Source: Gymnogyps californianus
Taxonomy: Eukaryota > Chordata > Aves > Accipitriformes > Cathartidae
Assembly (NCBI RefSeq): GCF_018139145.2
Contig: NC_059475.1
Location: 11,208,437 to 11,272,436, forward strand
Reading direction: 5' to 3'
Length of the DNA: 64,000 nucleotides
Positions 14,101-29,100 of the stretch are shown here, in pieces. Position numbers and translations under genes: made by a program. Every line of letters starts with the position of its first letter. Position 1 is the stretch's first letter. Below the pieces are notes generated by a model that saw nothing but the letters and a program-made list of their open reading frames with translations, ran no database searches and was not told the origin of the DNA.

Positions 14101-17100
14101 AAAAAGAGGGTTTTTTTTAGGTTAACTTTATCAACAGCTGGATCTAAATTAAGGAGTCTCCTGAAAATTTTGTTTATGCACTACTTGTGGCCGTATCTCC
14201 CCTAGACAAAAAGTGAACTATGATTTCAGAAGCAAGCCTTTTAAGTACTGACCTGGTGAGGTCGAACGCAGCTTGAGTTCAAGTTCGGGTATCTTGTTCC
14301 CGGGTCAATGGTATACTGGTCAAAGTTCTTGTTAATATTTTCAGGGGTAGTCTGAGGCAATAGTCGATAAATGCTCTCTCTAATAGAGAAAAAAGATGCA
14401 AGAGATACTGATTAAAATAAGTATTTATTATATAAAGAGCATTTTATTTTTTGCAGCTACCTGCACCTTATTTTGATTCTGCCAGGACAAGTGTTACACA
14501 CTAAATGCATAATGCATCTATCCCATTTCTTATCTCTGCTCAGCAGGAGAATGATGCCAGTCAGAAAAAGGACAACAAAAAGACAGACTCTTAGAACTTA
14601 TGCCCATATTTCCCTGAGGCAGGAAGCGAGCAAGAAAAAGAAAATAAGACGACAAAAAAAAAGGAGGTTACATCATTCAATCATCTGGTTTTGCTTTAAC
14701 CTCCACCCAAGGAGTAACTTCTTTACCACATAACAGCACTAAATCCCGTCATTCTGCAATTCCTATAACCACGACAGCCTTTTTTCTTATGCTGTTCAAT
14801 TTTCCATTTGGGACTATGCCGTGTTTGAGTCATCCCACAGGCTTCTATCTTAAACCTTCTCAAAGCACTGTATTTAGTAATGCTTCTACTTGCATTACCA
14901 CAACGATGACTATTTCTATTGTGTATCTGCCCCGAAACAGCCTGAGCAGCTGTAGCAGAGCAGGGCAGTTGCCATCAGGACCAAAGTCAGCAACTTCAAC
15001 CATCAGACCATGGCGACACCAGGATTGCTGGTGTACTTAACAGATTTGTTTGCTCTGGTCAAAAAGACATTACATAGAGAAGCTTATGATGCAGCATTAT
15101 AGCAATTCTCCTTTGCCACACATTTATCAGTCTAAATAAAGAGGGCATCAGGGCTACTAAGCTAAAATGCAGATTTAAAATCACAGATACCAACTATGAA
15201 AGCTGTTAGTGTTAAAGTATTTATTTAGACTAGTTTCAGGATTTTTTTTTTTTCTTTCAAATTAAAAAAACCAACAAGTGCTGAGATGATTGGAGGGTTA
15301 GTCTTTTGACACAAGGTATCTTTGGTTTATTTCCTTAAGGATCACCCTTAATGCTAGTCATTAGTGACTTAAATTAGTGATTTAAACCCATGTCATGCAC
15401 ATTGCTGGATCTCTGTATTAGTGTACAGAAGCTGACAGAGCAACGACCTACTGCTATTTTAAATTGTTCGGTAACCTGAAGGAATGGATAATTGCAACCC
15501 AATGCCATTGCAGTGAAGAAGAATATTTCTCCTGTTGGCATTCTGAATTCCACTACCTTCTACCAATACTGCAACTCTTTAAAACACTGGAAATGATGGA
15601 GAAGACAAAAGCAGCACTCACCGTTCAGCAAGGATTTCTAACGGGGGTTTTCCTTGAGCCCAGCTCCGCACCATCCATGCAGTATCAAAAGCAGCTAAGA
15701 AGCCTCTTGCACAGCCAGTACCCATTGGCCAGAAAGGCTGTAAGAAGCATTTACATTTTAATTCCTTGTATTTCTTAAGGTCTTATTACAAAAGTAACTT
15801 GCTATGTGAATTTGGAGTCTAGGGTTTCATGCTGTCTTAGAAAGGTAGCCCAGAAAGAGTTAAAATACAACATAGCTAACTCTTGCAGTTTTTAGACGTT
15901 TCTCTCCTCCAAGTCTTAGGTAATGAAAAAGACTGCTTTCACTTTTTCTAACTTCTATATTTAAAAACAAATTTCTTAACCTCAAAAGGTAAAGGCTGGG
16001 GGGGGGGGGGGGGAGATTCAATACTCAAGAATTAGTCAAGGAAAAAAAGGGAAAAAAGATGCCTTTCTTCTTATCTCCTAATTTCATCTCCTAATTTTGC
16101 TTTGGACAGATCTTTTCAAACGCTTCAGGCTGTCAGCATGAGTTAAAAAAAAAATTAGTTGCAATATACACTTTTCACTTCAGAAAGAGAAAAAGAGAAC
16201 ATATTAAGGCAAAGAGACTGCAATAAAAATTTGGACCAAGTTTTTCTCTGTGATGGAAGTCAGGAAAATTATGCCATGCACCCAAGCTGAGGACACACAG
16301 CTCACAGTTTTCAGACAGAAATACAACTTGCATAAAGCAAAACAGGATCTCAGCCAGAGACTGCCAGCCAAGCATTAGTTATGACATAAACTATGGCATA
16401 AAAAAAGAAAAAGGGGGAAAAAAAAAAAATCTATTCCAAAGAAGGTACCATTGTTTCAAGACATGTAAGAGAAGACAGTTTGTTTTGGAGGGTAGATTGA
16501 ATGGCTGGATTAAGGAAAAAAAACCAAAAGACTACTTGGAAGACATTCCAAGATATACCTCAAGCAAACTATCTCCAACAAGCGCCACCAGGAGCTGATG
16601 TCTGTGCCTCTCTCTCACTAGTGCAGCATTTTCAGATGCATACATGGAAGTAAAATCAAACATTGCTACATCTGGTTGCCCATAGTGATTAATTGCAAAA
16701 TCCAAGGAAGGCAGCTGGTAATTGGTTGCAAAGTCAGCAGCTTCTCTGGCATAGGACAGCAAATTGCTCTGGTTCACATTTTCCCCACAGAGGAGCAACT
16801 CAGTATCAATGTAGTCCTGCAAGGAGAGAAGCATGCAGAATTAGATACTTCAACTATCCTCTCTGGATCGGAACATTGCAGTCTCATGGCATCAGTGTGG
16901 CAACTACACATCTCACAGCATAAAGAACCAAGTGAGATTTTTCGTCTCCTCCAAAAAGTTCATACACAAACATAGGTTACTGTACTGCCCCAAACAGGAA
17001 CTCTCTATGCCAACACTGAATAAGCAGCTTTATTTGCAATAGAAGATTATAGTGCCTCCCAGTTCCTCGGTTATGTGTTATTTTTGTAACATTACTTCCC

Positions 17101-20100
17101 TCCCATCAAAAGATGTTATCATCATCATTGCAATGCTTTTCTGCATGTGTGCACCCCACATCTGAAACCACACGACAGCAGAAATATCGATGTACCGATG
17201 ATGTAACACGTGGGTCTCAGCCTGAAGGTTTGACTTAGCGCCTCAGTAACAACACATTCAAACTTGGATCATAGAAGCTTTTCTGTTGTTCTGCTTTGGG
17301 CTGGGGTTTTTTTGGCCTTTGTGGTGAAGGACCCTGCCTTTACAGGTCATCCTACTTAAAGCCAGTGATTATTAACACAGCAGTTTCTATTTACAGCTTA
17401 ATCATGGATGAGGCCCCTAATCGCAGGGATGATACCACAGAACTGCTATTAGCCCAGTTGTTTTAGACAGACTGGTTTTTTCTTCCCCTCAGACCTGATC
17501 AGGTCAGGAAAACAGCTCTGACAGGCCACAGCTGCTGCTCCTCTTCTCCAAACTCCCCACAGGTCTCCTGGGACTGCGCCCACCTACAAACACCAGCCCC
17601 TCAACCCTGGGGCCCACCTCCCGCTCCCCCCACACACTGCTGGGGGCTGCCGCCCTTCCCCTCTCCCGCCTCAGCCGGGTAAGGCCAGCTGCTCTGTCCT
17701 GGGAGCCTCTGTCCTCCAAAAGGGCAGGAAATCATGGCACTGAGCTTAGTGGTCCCATCAGAAAGCCAAGAAGCCTTCCGATAGCTCCCCACAAGTACTT
17801 CCTTCGGGAAATTATATCTGACTGTTGTGGCACTGTCTTACTTCGCAAGAAAAATTGACCTCTCTTGGGTTTCCAGGAAGAGAAATTTAAATGGTGCCAA
17901 AACACTTTCTAGAAAGAAAAGAAAACAAACCCTCACATCTTACAGAAGAAGGAAAAAGAAAAAAAAAAAAGGAAGGAAAAAAGGCCTCAAGTCCCAAGTA
18001 CCTTTGAAAGTTCAGGCCATCTTTTTTATAGCCTCCTTCTATCATGTTTCATCCACTTTAGAGAATTTGCAATTTAGCCTGGGGTAGGTCTCAACACTTC
18101 CTTATTTGCCTGATAAAACTGGACATAGCTGTGCTAAGTTCTCCTTTAAATAAATGAAGGTTTTATTTTCTGGTGTGATGACCACACCACATATTTCCAA
18201 GGTGAGTCAAGATCCCATTTCAGCCAGTTTCAGAACTGACAAATTTAGGAAGTATTGTTTTCAGTTCTCTACAGAAACTTTGTGCTGACTGGAGGGAAAA
18301 ACAAACAAAGAAGTCAGAGTAAGATCTAAGTGATCTGAGCTTTAATGAAGTGATCTAGTAAGTCTATAAACACCCTCTATAACATGCAACTATGTTTATG
18401 CAGATGGTCATACTTATTCTGTGCCAAGTAAATAAAACAGAGTTTCAGCCAGCATTTTTACATACATTAATAATCACTCCTTTGTCCAGAAGACTCTGCT
18501 TTTTTGCTGTCATCACAAAATAATGAGTGCTATCTTTGTAGTAAACAATATTCTCCAGGTCAATTCCTGAAAAGAGATAATGCATTTGTTATGAAGTACA
18601 GTGCATTGTCTGTGTCATTTACTAACAACATGTGATTGATCCCCACATGTTTTTCCTTCTTGGGATACATTCACTTTCCCAGCTGGGATGAAGCATTAGT
18701 GGGCAAGATGCTCTAAAACAAAACAAAAACAGAACAAGAGAGGAGATCAACCTTACCCCACAAGAGTTTGTCTCAGCATACTTTAAAGTTATTTAGCATC
18801 CTTTTAAGGAATAGACAGTTAAATACAGCCTTAATCGTCTGAGGTAGAAAAGGGGAGCCAAGGGAACAAAGTGCTTTTTAGGTTGCTAGGGCTCTGGCAT
18901 TGGGTCTAACCAGGAGTTTTGGTTTCTATTATAATAATATTTTTTTTTTTTTTAAAAATCAGCTGTAAATCAAGAATGGAATTGCTTGTACTGACAGTGG
19001 ATGCAACTATTCTGAAACCCCTTTTCATACAGATGTATTTCACAGTTTATAGTTTAAGTATTTATGGCAGATTCCTGTTTAGTTCTTTCCAGTTTATCAG
19101 ATCTACACATCAAAAAGCAAGAATAAACTCCTCCCAGAAGGGCAGAGCCTTTTTCACAGGGTTTAAGCTGTTCAGCATGTGAACGGATACAAACAAAACA
19201 AACCATGTCTTAAGGGAAATCTCTGGGCACTGAAAATGCTCTTCTAAATTTGTTCAACATAGCAGACATTTTTACAGTTGAGAAAAATTTAAACATTAAA
19301 ACAAGCTATGATGTGGCAACGCCTAAGCTAAAAAAAAATTTTAAAAATGCCACTGTACCATAAATGGACACCTCCATCTGCAAGATTCTGACATCAACAG
19401 CATTTTATCACTTGCCTTTTTTTTTTTTATACAATATATTTAAATTGATGTTAATCGGAATAGGAGGGTGGCCTGGCAGATAGAGTTCCTCTACTGCCTC
19501 TTTTATTTGGTTGTAGAAAAAATGAGGATGCACCCACCTGTTTCCTCTTTAAGGTCTTGGAAGAACTTCTGATTGAAGATGAAAGCAACACCACTAATTT
19601 CTTCTACCTTGGCTTCTGCAGTTGTATTTCTGTTTATAAAATTGGCAGTGATAGCTATAGCCAGCTTTCCACGAAACTCCTTCCTCCTGAAACCTAGTAA
19701 GCAAAGAAAAGAATTAAAAACACTGGAAACTTCACATCGGACTTTCAGGGAGGGTCAGCTCAAGGCAGCTCGGTATCTTTCCTATGTCTAGTCCTACACT
19801 TCATCAAACAACACATCAGCAGATTCCGTCATTCCTCCAAAATTCCCTTGAACACAAAGAGTCTTTTCTCCCCACTCCCAGCTGCAAAACTGGAGCTGTA
19901 CTGCATTCGAGATGAAGTCTCACTAATAGAAAAATAGGTCTGGGGGGAAACTATGGGAAAAAGTTGAACATGGGAAGAGGTTAAGGACAAATGATGACTA
20001 AAGAAAAACAGACTGGAAATAGAGCAGATCAAATTTAATGGAGGGAAACATTTTTAACATGCTAAATATCAAATAAGATTTTTGTTACATAGGTAGTAAA

Positions 20101-23100
20101 GAGGTTGTGAAAAAACACGCAAGAGATCAGCAGTCAAAAGCAGTAGAGATCTGAAAAACAGAAACCTCTATAACAGTGCTTAGGTGCACACACAACCAGC
20201 TAATGAGGTTTTTCAAACATGTTAGGGGTTGAAAAAAATTCAGTGGCTTAACTACTAGATTGCCAAGGTGAGGCTGACTGCGAAGTTAATTGCTCTCTCG
20301 CTCTATCCTAGCTTCCTCTTTTCACAAAAAAACCCCACTAAGCCACAATCTTGCAATCACACATTTAAGTTTTTCCCTCTGTGTATTCCCCTTATCTGTA
20401 AGTAAATTCTGAAGTAGGACAGAGGGTCCTTGGAGTATTTTTAGCCAATTGCAGACGACTTTTCAGAGAATACATGTATTTTCTAAGAAGAAATAAATCA
20501 GTTATGAATTTTTGTCTCTGTGCTTCTTGATACGCTCTCGTTTTTTCATTGGGATAAATTTAACATGACAACACCAGCTTCTGTATGTAAACAGTCTTCA
20601 GTGCACCAAATATTCCCTTAGATACTGGTACGATGATAACCATTAACTTCTCAATAAAGTCTGCAGCTGAGGTAAGAATAATTTCGTTTTGCTGATACCT
20701 AACTATTTAAACAGTCTTTTATGGGAGATAGCTGGACAATAGTGTGGCGAAATTTCTAATAGAGCTTTACAAGGAATTAACTCTAAGCATATTGTGGTTG
20801 GCAGATATAAGAATAAGCAGACAAACTATGAAGCTAATGAAAAAAAGGAAATAGTGTACTTAATGAACTGAAACTAACATGGATATAATTAAAGCTACAC
20901 AAGGGGAATATATAATTAAGTAACAGGTTTGTTCATGTGATACAGGAGCAGCTTAGCTAGTGTCTCACTAAGAAAGACAGCTCAGGTGGTCTGAATTCTC
21001 AGCAGTGGCTCAAGTTCATGAAGTATTTCCCCCCTCTCCCCCCACCACCTTAGAGTTATTTATTATCTTTTGGTATCCAAAGTAACAGCTTCTCAAGTTA
21101 AATCACCCTCTATAAAAGAGCGATACCTCTGATGCCTTCATTAAATACCTGGCAGTCACGTTTCGGTCATTAGTTCAAACAGATAGTGCAAATTTATGGC
21201 ACAATAGCAAAGACTATGCAATTCCTGACACGTATCTTGTCAGCCTCCTTAAAGTTAAATCATCATATAATTACTTAACCTTGAAGCAAGCCCAATGGCA
21301 TCATGATACATTTCGTAATCAATGCAGATACACAGTGCTTAGAATCAGTGAAGACATTAAATGCCTTTATTTTGAGCTACAACTTCACAACAAAAGCTGA
21401 AGATACCACATCAAAAATAGTTTCCACGCAGACTTCAGCGGATTGAAAGGTAGCCTGTTGCTTTCTGTTCTCCTCTGACTTTGAGGCCTTCCAAAATACC
21501 CTAAAGACCATTAATAAGGCTAAAAGCACACATTCACCTACCTTCTAACGTGTTCCTGCGGCCGTCTGCACCAATAATAACATCAAATTCATACTCTGAC
21601 AAAGGGTGATCCATGGGGAGAAATTCAGCCCTCCAACCTATCTCTAAAAACACAAAGAATAATATTTATTCATTCTTCAGTAATACAATGGAGAAATGCT
21701 TTCAGAGTCTGAAGAAAGGGCATTAAGAGAAATGGTCCATTTCTCATTCAAGCGGAGCTGAATTCTGCCTCAATTTGATGCAGGAAAGTCCTGCTACAGT
21801 CAAACATACGTTCAGGCTGTATTAGCAAGGTGTCAAGCTCGTAAACTGACAATAAAAAAAATGGAAGCCTTAATTTGTATCACCTAATGCACTAAACTTC
21901 CTCTTGGACCCATATCACAAGAATATGCTTAAGCACTTCATTCGCACAGAAATAGCCCCACAATGACCTTATCGGGACAGCACATATATGTGGTAACAGC
22001 AAGAAAGGGCTGCGTTTTAAAAGAAGAAAAATAGCATTCCGTTGTCGATACTTTTAATTGTCTTCTAAATAGAAACTAAACAGAAGCATACTCACAAAGC
22101 TAAATTTAATCTTTGCATTAACACAAAGCTGATTATGTGAAAATGTTTGTATTGTCCATATTTTAAAATTATATATCCTTTAACTAGTTAAAACAATATA
22201 TTTTTTCTACTGTCGCTATATGACCATTTAAAGAGAGATAGCATAGTATTTTAATTAAAGTAAAATTTTAAAATATTTTATTGCTACTACACACTAAATA
22301 CTAATCTTTAAAAAAAAGAAAAAAAGAACGAGAACTCTTTCTCTATTTTATTTAAAAAGCTTGCATAAGATGGCTGATAAGACTCTGTGTGCCAGTGGGA
22401 GTTATATCAAATGTGAAAGCAAAATGAGGCCCAGGGAGCTTAATCCACACTCAATATTTATATTATCAATCAAAAATTGTTTTTGCAAGAAGATACCAAA
22501 AAGCCACACCAGACTCCCTACAAAGCCTCAAACGCATGCCAGAAGGCATAGTGCAAAGCCTCAACTTCTCAGACTGGGTCATATTTTAAGAATTATCAGT
22601 GCTCTGTCACAATGATACTTATCATGCATATGACTGCATATAGCAAACCTAGCTGAATAAGAGGGGAAAAAACCTCCCATTTCTTTAAACAGAATTTAAC
22701 TACCTTGAATGATTTCACATAATGCCTGACATAAAAAGTACTGTGAACAGAACTACATTATGATAAACAATACTTTGGTTTTCTTGATCTTCAGGAGGTT
22801 CCAGGACTTTCACGAATTCTAGATTCACATGGATTTCAACTCCTAGTATAAGTGCAACTTTGAAGAGGATAAGTTGAAGTTGTCGAATACCTGTGGACAG
22901 CAAGTAACAAAGATGTATTTAATATCTAAGTAATCACAGCTGCTATCAGCATGCCACCCAACTGATATTCATTGTTAACACAAGCATGCAGCATTATTAT
23001 TTCCTCTACTGTGATGAATGCAAATGTAGCAACCACCACAGGATGTTGTTCTCTTCTGCCTCATTTTCCTCTTGCAGCACAATCTCGTAGGTAGTAAAAC

Positions 23101-26100
23101 TCATTTCAGTGAGTTTCTTAGAATACTTTTTTACAGCTTTCCTTCTTAATGATATTTAAAGGATCTGCTAACCAATATGTTGATCATTTTAGGATAGAAA
23201 GTTTTACAGCATATTTCCCTGTAAAATAGCCCACTTTTGCATATTTTCTCATTAGATTAAGGGTTGTGTCTACCTTCAATGTACTAGAATGAATATCAAT
23301 ATTCTTCATACTTCATAATAAAAACCTACTGTTTAACAAATCCAGACTAACAAAAAGCTGCTCCGTAAGACTCTCATTTGTTCAATTGCCGTTTTGCTTA
23401 AATGAGACCATTTTTTTTTCCCCTCTGTGTGTGTGCGCGCATGCACTCACGCATGTTTAAGGTAGATGAGCTTTCTGCCAAATCAAGAAAGTCTCCATTA
23501 ATCTTCTGACCTTGGTACACCTCTTATCTGAACAGTGCCCATGCCCTCAGATACTTACTAATGTGATCAATAGATCCTGCACAGAATTTTCCATAAAATT
23601 TCTTTGCTCCCAGTCCCCGGAGGTCGTGGATTGTAAACGGCCAAAGATGCAACACATTGTTTCTTGAAAAAGTGTCCCGCTTCTCCACGACGACGACTTT
23701 GGCTCCCAGGAAGGCAAGTTCTATGGCAGTCCGCAAGCCACATGGGCCACCTCCAATAATTAAACACTAGCAGAGTAAAGAAGGAGTCTTACACAGGGTT
23801 TTGTATTGACTTCCACATAGTTTCTAACTTAATCTATTGGTACGACTTGATATTCAACCCGACTTATGCTACTGAGAGTGTATTCAAGTCATCTATTTAA
23901 ATCAGTAAACATTCAAATTTTGTTCGCATGTGGCATTCAGTCAATTTATACAAGAGGATAAACTGTGCTTCATGCAGACATAAAAGCATGTGATAAAAAG
24001 ATGTAACAGAAGAAACAGCAAAAAGCCAAACACTTTTGAGCATCTGCTTGTACATTTCTAACTCACTCACATTCAGTGTTTCAAAAGTGCTTGCAGTAAA
24101 CAGTATTACAGCTACATAAAAGGGAGGGGAAAGGAAATAAGTGGTCTTGGTGTAGGCTTTTTTTGTTTTAAAGAGGAAATCGGTATACATTTGATACACT
24201 TGTTAGACAAATCTATGATAAGCCAGTAGTCTTACAGTATTAGTTACTCTCTATTTCAAGTGAGGGCATATCCTCAATATAACAGCCTAGTTCACCTACA
24301 GCTGTAAAGCAGGGCATGTCAAGAGAGGTCAGCAGACTTGTCCTGCTTCACCAGAGCTGGGGAACTCGGCCTATTCTATTCCTTTTCACCCAGTAGTCAA
24401 CATCCTCACCTTCAGGAAGATCACATTTTAGGAGCTTAAATCTAAGTTTGGGCATCCTCAGAAGAACTGCTTCAGAAACGATTACAGAGAATTCTCACCC
24501 AAATTTTAGCTGACAGCTGTAAGTTTTCACAGACTAACAAGCAATGGATTTCCAGAAAGCAAACTAATTAAAACTGAAACATATCTAATGCTTACCTTTT
24601 CCTGACTGATTACTAAAAACTGATTAGAAACAGTCTAATAGCTGCACAACGTTGTTGTTCCACACACCCCGCTAAAACCCACCCTACCCACCCAAAATCC
24701 CCCAAAACCCACACAGACTTCACAAAACCTATGCCATCAGTTCAAGCACTGGGCTCGGGCAGGGAGAGATGAGGTGGGCCTGAGCAGAGGGGAGAGCTCT
24801 GGCTGCGAGGCCGAGCTGTGCCACGTTACAAATCCAAACCCATTATCTCACAAGCCAGACATGCTCCTGTGCGTCCCGCACACATAGCCAGACAGTGATT
24901 ACAGTTTCAAAGCAAGCACGGACTGCATCTGGAGGCTCGTTGGATACGAGTCTGGTTCCCATTACATTTCAATTTCATAAAATAGAGTCATTTATTTATT
25001 TTGGTTTGTTCGTCATTTGTTTTCAAATTTAATAACTTAAGCAAAAATTCTGGTGCTGACTTTTGTCCATGACTTTTGTCCAACCCAATCGTAAAAGTGC
25101 AAAATTTTTTTTTTAAATTGAATAAATAATTCAAATAAATTCCCACTGAAACAAGAGTTCCTGTGAGGTACTTTCACTTTGCTTTAGGCAAGTGTTTTGT
25201 TAACTAGAGATATTAAATAAGTTAAGCTTAGGTTGTTGCATTAGCCACTTGGCTTTCTTCCTCCTAAAAGAACATATTTAATTCATAATTTCACAAGAAC
25301 ACTCCTCACTGCATGCTAAATATTAAGAAAACATCAACAGACGTAATTATATAAAGGAAGAAAATGGAGTGCAGATGTTATCCTGACTAAAGAGGATCAC
25401 TGGTGGAGTCTGGGTCAGCTCTTTTCTGCACATGCTTGTTGTGATTACCATGGGAACTCTGAGCTCTGACAAGTAAGTGACCGCCTTCACAGCTACACAG
25501 TTTTCCAGTAATGTTTAGCAAGCAGTTAGAAACATTTTACAAATAAAGACCATACATGGTTTGATAAGGTGGGGTTGTTTTTTTGGCTAACAAACTGTAT
25601 TATATATAAATAAATGCAACTTTTTAAAAAGCAGTCTTTTGAGATTTAGTCGTAGTGGATCCTGCCAAGTAATAAAACCCACAAAGAAAACACTGTCAGT
25701 TCATCCTGGTGCTCTGCAACACAGTACATTACAATTTTAAGGAGGATTCTGCCCTCTCCCCTTCTCGTATCACCATTGACAAAATATCTTCCTAATTGCC
25801 TAGAGACAATGTGAAAAATGGTTGTCTACTTGCCATCATCCATGGTTACCTTCCATAAACATATTTATCTATGTCTCAGAACTATTTGTTCTTTGATTTA
25901 TTAAGGACGCTTCCTGCTGGCGTAGAGCTTACTCTTGGCACTTTGTCATCTTTCTTGAAACTTCTGGGGTCAAAACCAGCACAAAACCCTTGCAAAGGTA
26001 ATTCTTACTGTGTTTATGTTCCTACCTTTATTAAGTAAGGAAAGGGACCGTACCACTGTCCTGTCCCTGCCCTCCCTCCTGAGCTCTCTGCTTGCAAAGT

Positions 26101-29100
26101 CACAGGAGAAACCTTCTTGTAGTCAACCAGAACAAACCTTGAATGGCTTCCTATTTTCACCTCCTGTTACCCCAGTCTCCTGGCTCATCAGGGCCTGCTT
26201 TTGAAATTAATTTCATGCAATTTAACACAGATCATGACAACTGACATCACATAAGGAAGTCTTGAACGATCAATCCTGAAGTGTAACAAACAGGGTTGGA
26301 CAAATGCCAACGGTTTCTTGACATCCACATCGCCATTCACAGCTCAACTCTCTTAGTGGTGCCAGATCATTGCCTAAAAAGGTAAAGGGTAACTTGACTT
26401 TTCAAAGCCTCTTCCGCAAATTATTCAAAGTAACAGTTGCTGAAGAGGACTGACAAGGAGCTTTTGCATATTTCTTGTTCAGGCTGGAAATGAAGGGAGA
26501 ACGACTTGTATAGATTACAGGGCAGCTTATCCAAGAATAAGATCACAGCTAGACTCTGTGACCTGCCTGAAGAATCAGTATCACGTTGGATGTTATATCC
26601 TGTTTTACTACCAAGAGTATACCATGTTATACCACTTAGTGCAAGATAGCAATACTGAGAGAAGGCATTTTTCTCAGTGAAAACCTCATAGTATAAAGGG
26701 CTGATCTTCTGCCTGCAAATGCATGTAAATACTTCCTGTGAAATGAGAAGCTTCATTAAATTTAATACACTCCCCCAAAACAGCACCTACGTTACAACAA
26801 GACAGGAGCAGGCAAAAGTACAGAAAGAATAAATGAGGATGGAGAAAACAACATAGTTATGCATTCATGTGGCAGATTAAAGCACGTGATTTTAAAATGC
26901 CAAGTTTCCTCCTTTATCCTTTATGAAAATAATTTGTCTTTGCACATATTTCATCCAAAGATCTTATAAATGCTTAAAATATTGAGCACACATCCTCTAG
27001 AAGATGAAATGCACACACTGAGAAAGGGAGCCATGACAAGGACTCCGACCGGGCCGTTCCCCGGCCCTGGCCCTCACCGCAGCCCAGCGCTGCACCCACG
27101 AGTTCCCCAGCCAAGGGGAGAAAAGCCGGGCGCCACGAATGCCCTGCACGCACCCAGACAGTGTCTTGCCCTGCACGGGCACACCTGCCCTCCATCACCT
27201 CATCAGCGACAGGACCTGCGCTCCGTCACCTCATCAGCGACAGGACCACGTAAGGTTACATACATCAAATTTCCTGCACCAAACTCCTGCTATGCAGTAA
27301 CCGGCAGTACTGAAGAGACTGCCCATAAACACTAACTCCTACAAGCAACGGTCACCACAAGTACTTTTCATGAGAATTTTATGTGAGTTAAATTCATCTA
27401 CTCTTCTTGCAGATATCCTGGATATGAATGATACTAATTACTGATTACGATAAATGCGACAATGAAAATTTTACACTTACGATTTAAATTATCATAAGTA
27501 AATGGACGTGCTGGTTTGAGTTAAACTTCTGCAAGAGCATTTTTAGAATGCCAGTTACAAAATTCCCATTGAAGAGGACTAATGCAAGTTTACAGGCCAG
27601 TAGTAGTCACCTAGTGACAAACTTAGGACTATTTCAGTTTAAAATTATATTAAGTAAAGCACGGAAATTTATGTACTTCAGAATAAAACACTGATAAGCC
27701 CATGCATATTTTATAAAAGTTGTCTCTTTCAGCTGCTGAGTATATACGATGTTTCTACAGTACTTTTTAACAGTACTGTACTTTTCCCTAAAAGATAATT
27801 ATTTGTTTCAGTATAAATCTTGTCCCACACTATAACCAAGCACACTACTCATTGCGTTATTTATCTTCAGATTGAAATAGAGCAGAAACTTCATGGGTTT
27901 TTCTCCCAGTACAATTAAAAGATATCAGAAAGTTTCACTTGTAATAATATAAACATACACAGCATTTGGTAAGTGTCATAAGCTTGATTCTACTCAAAGA
28001 CCGATCTCATTGTAAGAGATGCTACTTTCTCTCTATTAGTATGTTTAAGAATGGCAGTGCCTTGAAAATCTCCAGAAAATGTTTCTACGCTGAATAAGAG
28101 CACTTAGTGCTGAGCTAAACGGCAGCATAAGTTACCTCTCCAAAAGCAGAATGACTTTTGTGCCAGGCGCAGGTTTTCAATATGATCTCCTGTATATAAC
28201 ATACAAATACATGACTTAGAAAATAGAAGGGGAGGAAAGGGAGAGAGGGATGCGAAGTAGGTGCCTCTTGCAACCCCTCCCGTCCCCCACTATTAAATCG
28301 GCAGCCTGTGAATCCAGACACCTATATCCCATTCTGGAAAAACCATATGCAGTTTAACAGCTGAGAATTTGCAGAATGCCTCCATTGGTTTTCACATAGT
28401 AAAGAAAGCTTACAGAAACAACTGAGGTTTTGAGAGAAATGAGAGAGAGAGCAAGAATACTAGCACTATGTTTAACAAAAAAACAAAATAACACTCCACA
28501 ATGACCTAGTCACAAAAATCTCATCCACTTTAGTAATTGAAAGGCAGAATCTACTCATTGACCTTGAAAAATGTAAAAAAACATCAGCTCTCGGCATTTA
28601 CATGCTCACAGTCAAGGAACCCACCAGTTGGCAGTAGCATGTGGGTGGGGGATGCAACCAAACAGCATCTCTTTGCACAGTTAAGAATAGACAAAACCCG
28701 TTGTAGCTCAATGCATTACAATGTTATCATTCAACTCTAAATCCCTCACTCCTCTCCTGCCCAAGGTACCCAACCATTAAATTAGTCCTGGAAAATAAAA
28801 GTGTGTTCAATTATGATCCACTCCCCGTATATTCTTGGGATGAAGACAGAAGCTACAATCACTCCAGGAATTCAAGATTTTCTCATTTCTGCCTTTCAGT
28901 TGTTTTGGAGTTGAAAAAGAGGAGATCAATTTTAGACTCCAGCTCAACAGCAACTGGATAGACACAGAGACACCCTCTATTGTCCTAAGGCACGCCAAGT
29001 CAGAAACACCACTTCAATTCTTCAGTGGAAAGGCACACATATACTAATGAAAAAATAGTGAAAACCATCTGCCTAAATTATTTAACTTCCTTTAGCTTGT

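Larger units (their letters stand above)
14048..23558 (-). other. MICAL2 introns between coding exons 2 and 10
   Basis: Stretches over 300 bp are 14380-15621, 15738-16558, 16817-18465, 18567-19537, 19694-21541, 21644-22773 and 22891-23558. No second gene is seen. They contain a run of 16 G at 15998-16013, a C-rich patch at 17510-17720, an AT-rich block near 22150-22350 and a Z-DNA-prone tract at 23426-23446. Confidence 0.7.

Noticed and set aside
26970..27335. 121-codon plus-strand frame across the CpG patch
   Set aside because: Explained by GC richness and the tandem duplication; proline-rich with no domain.
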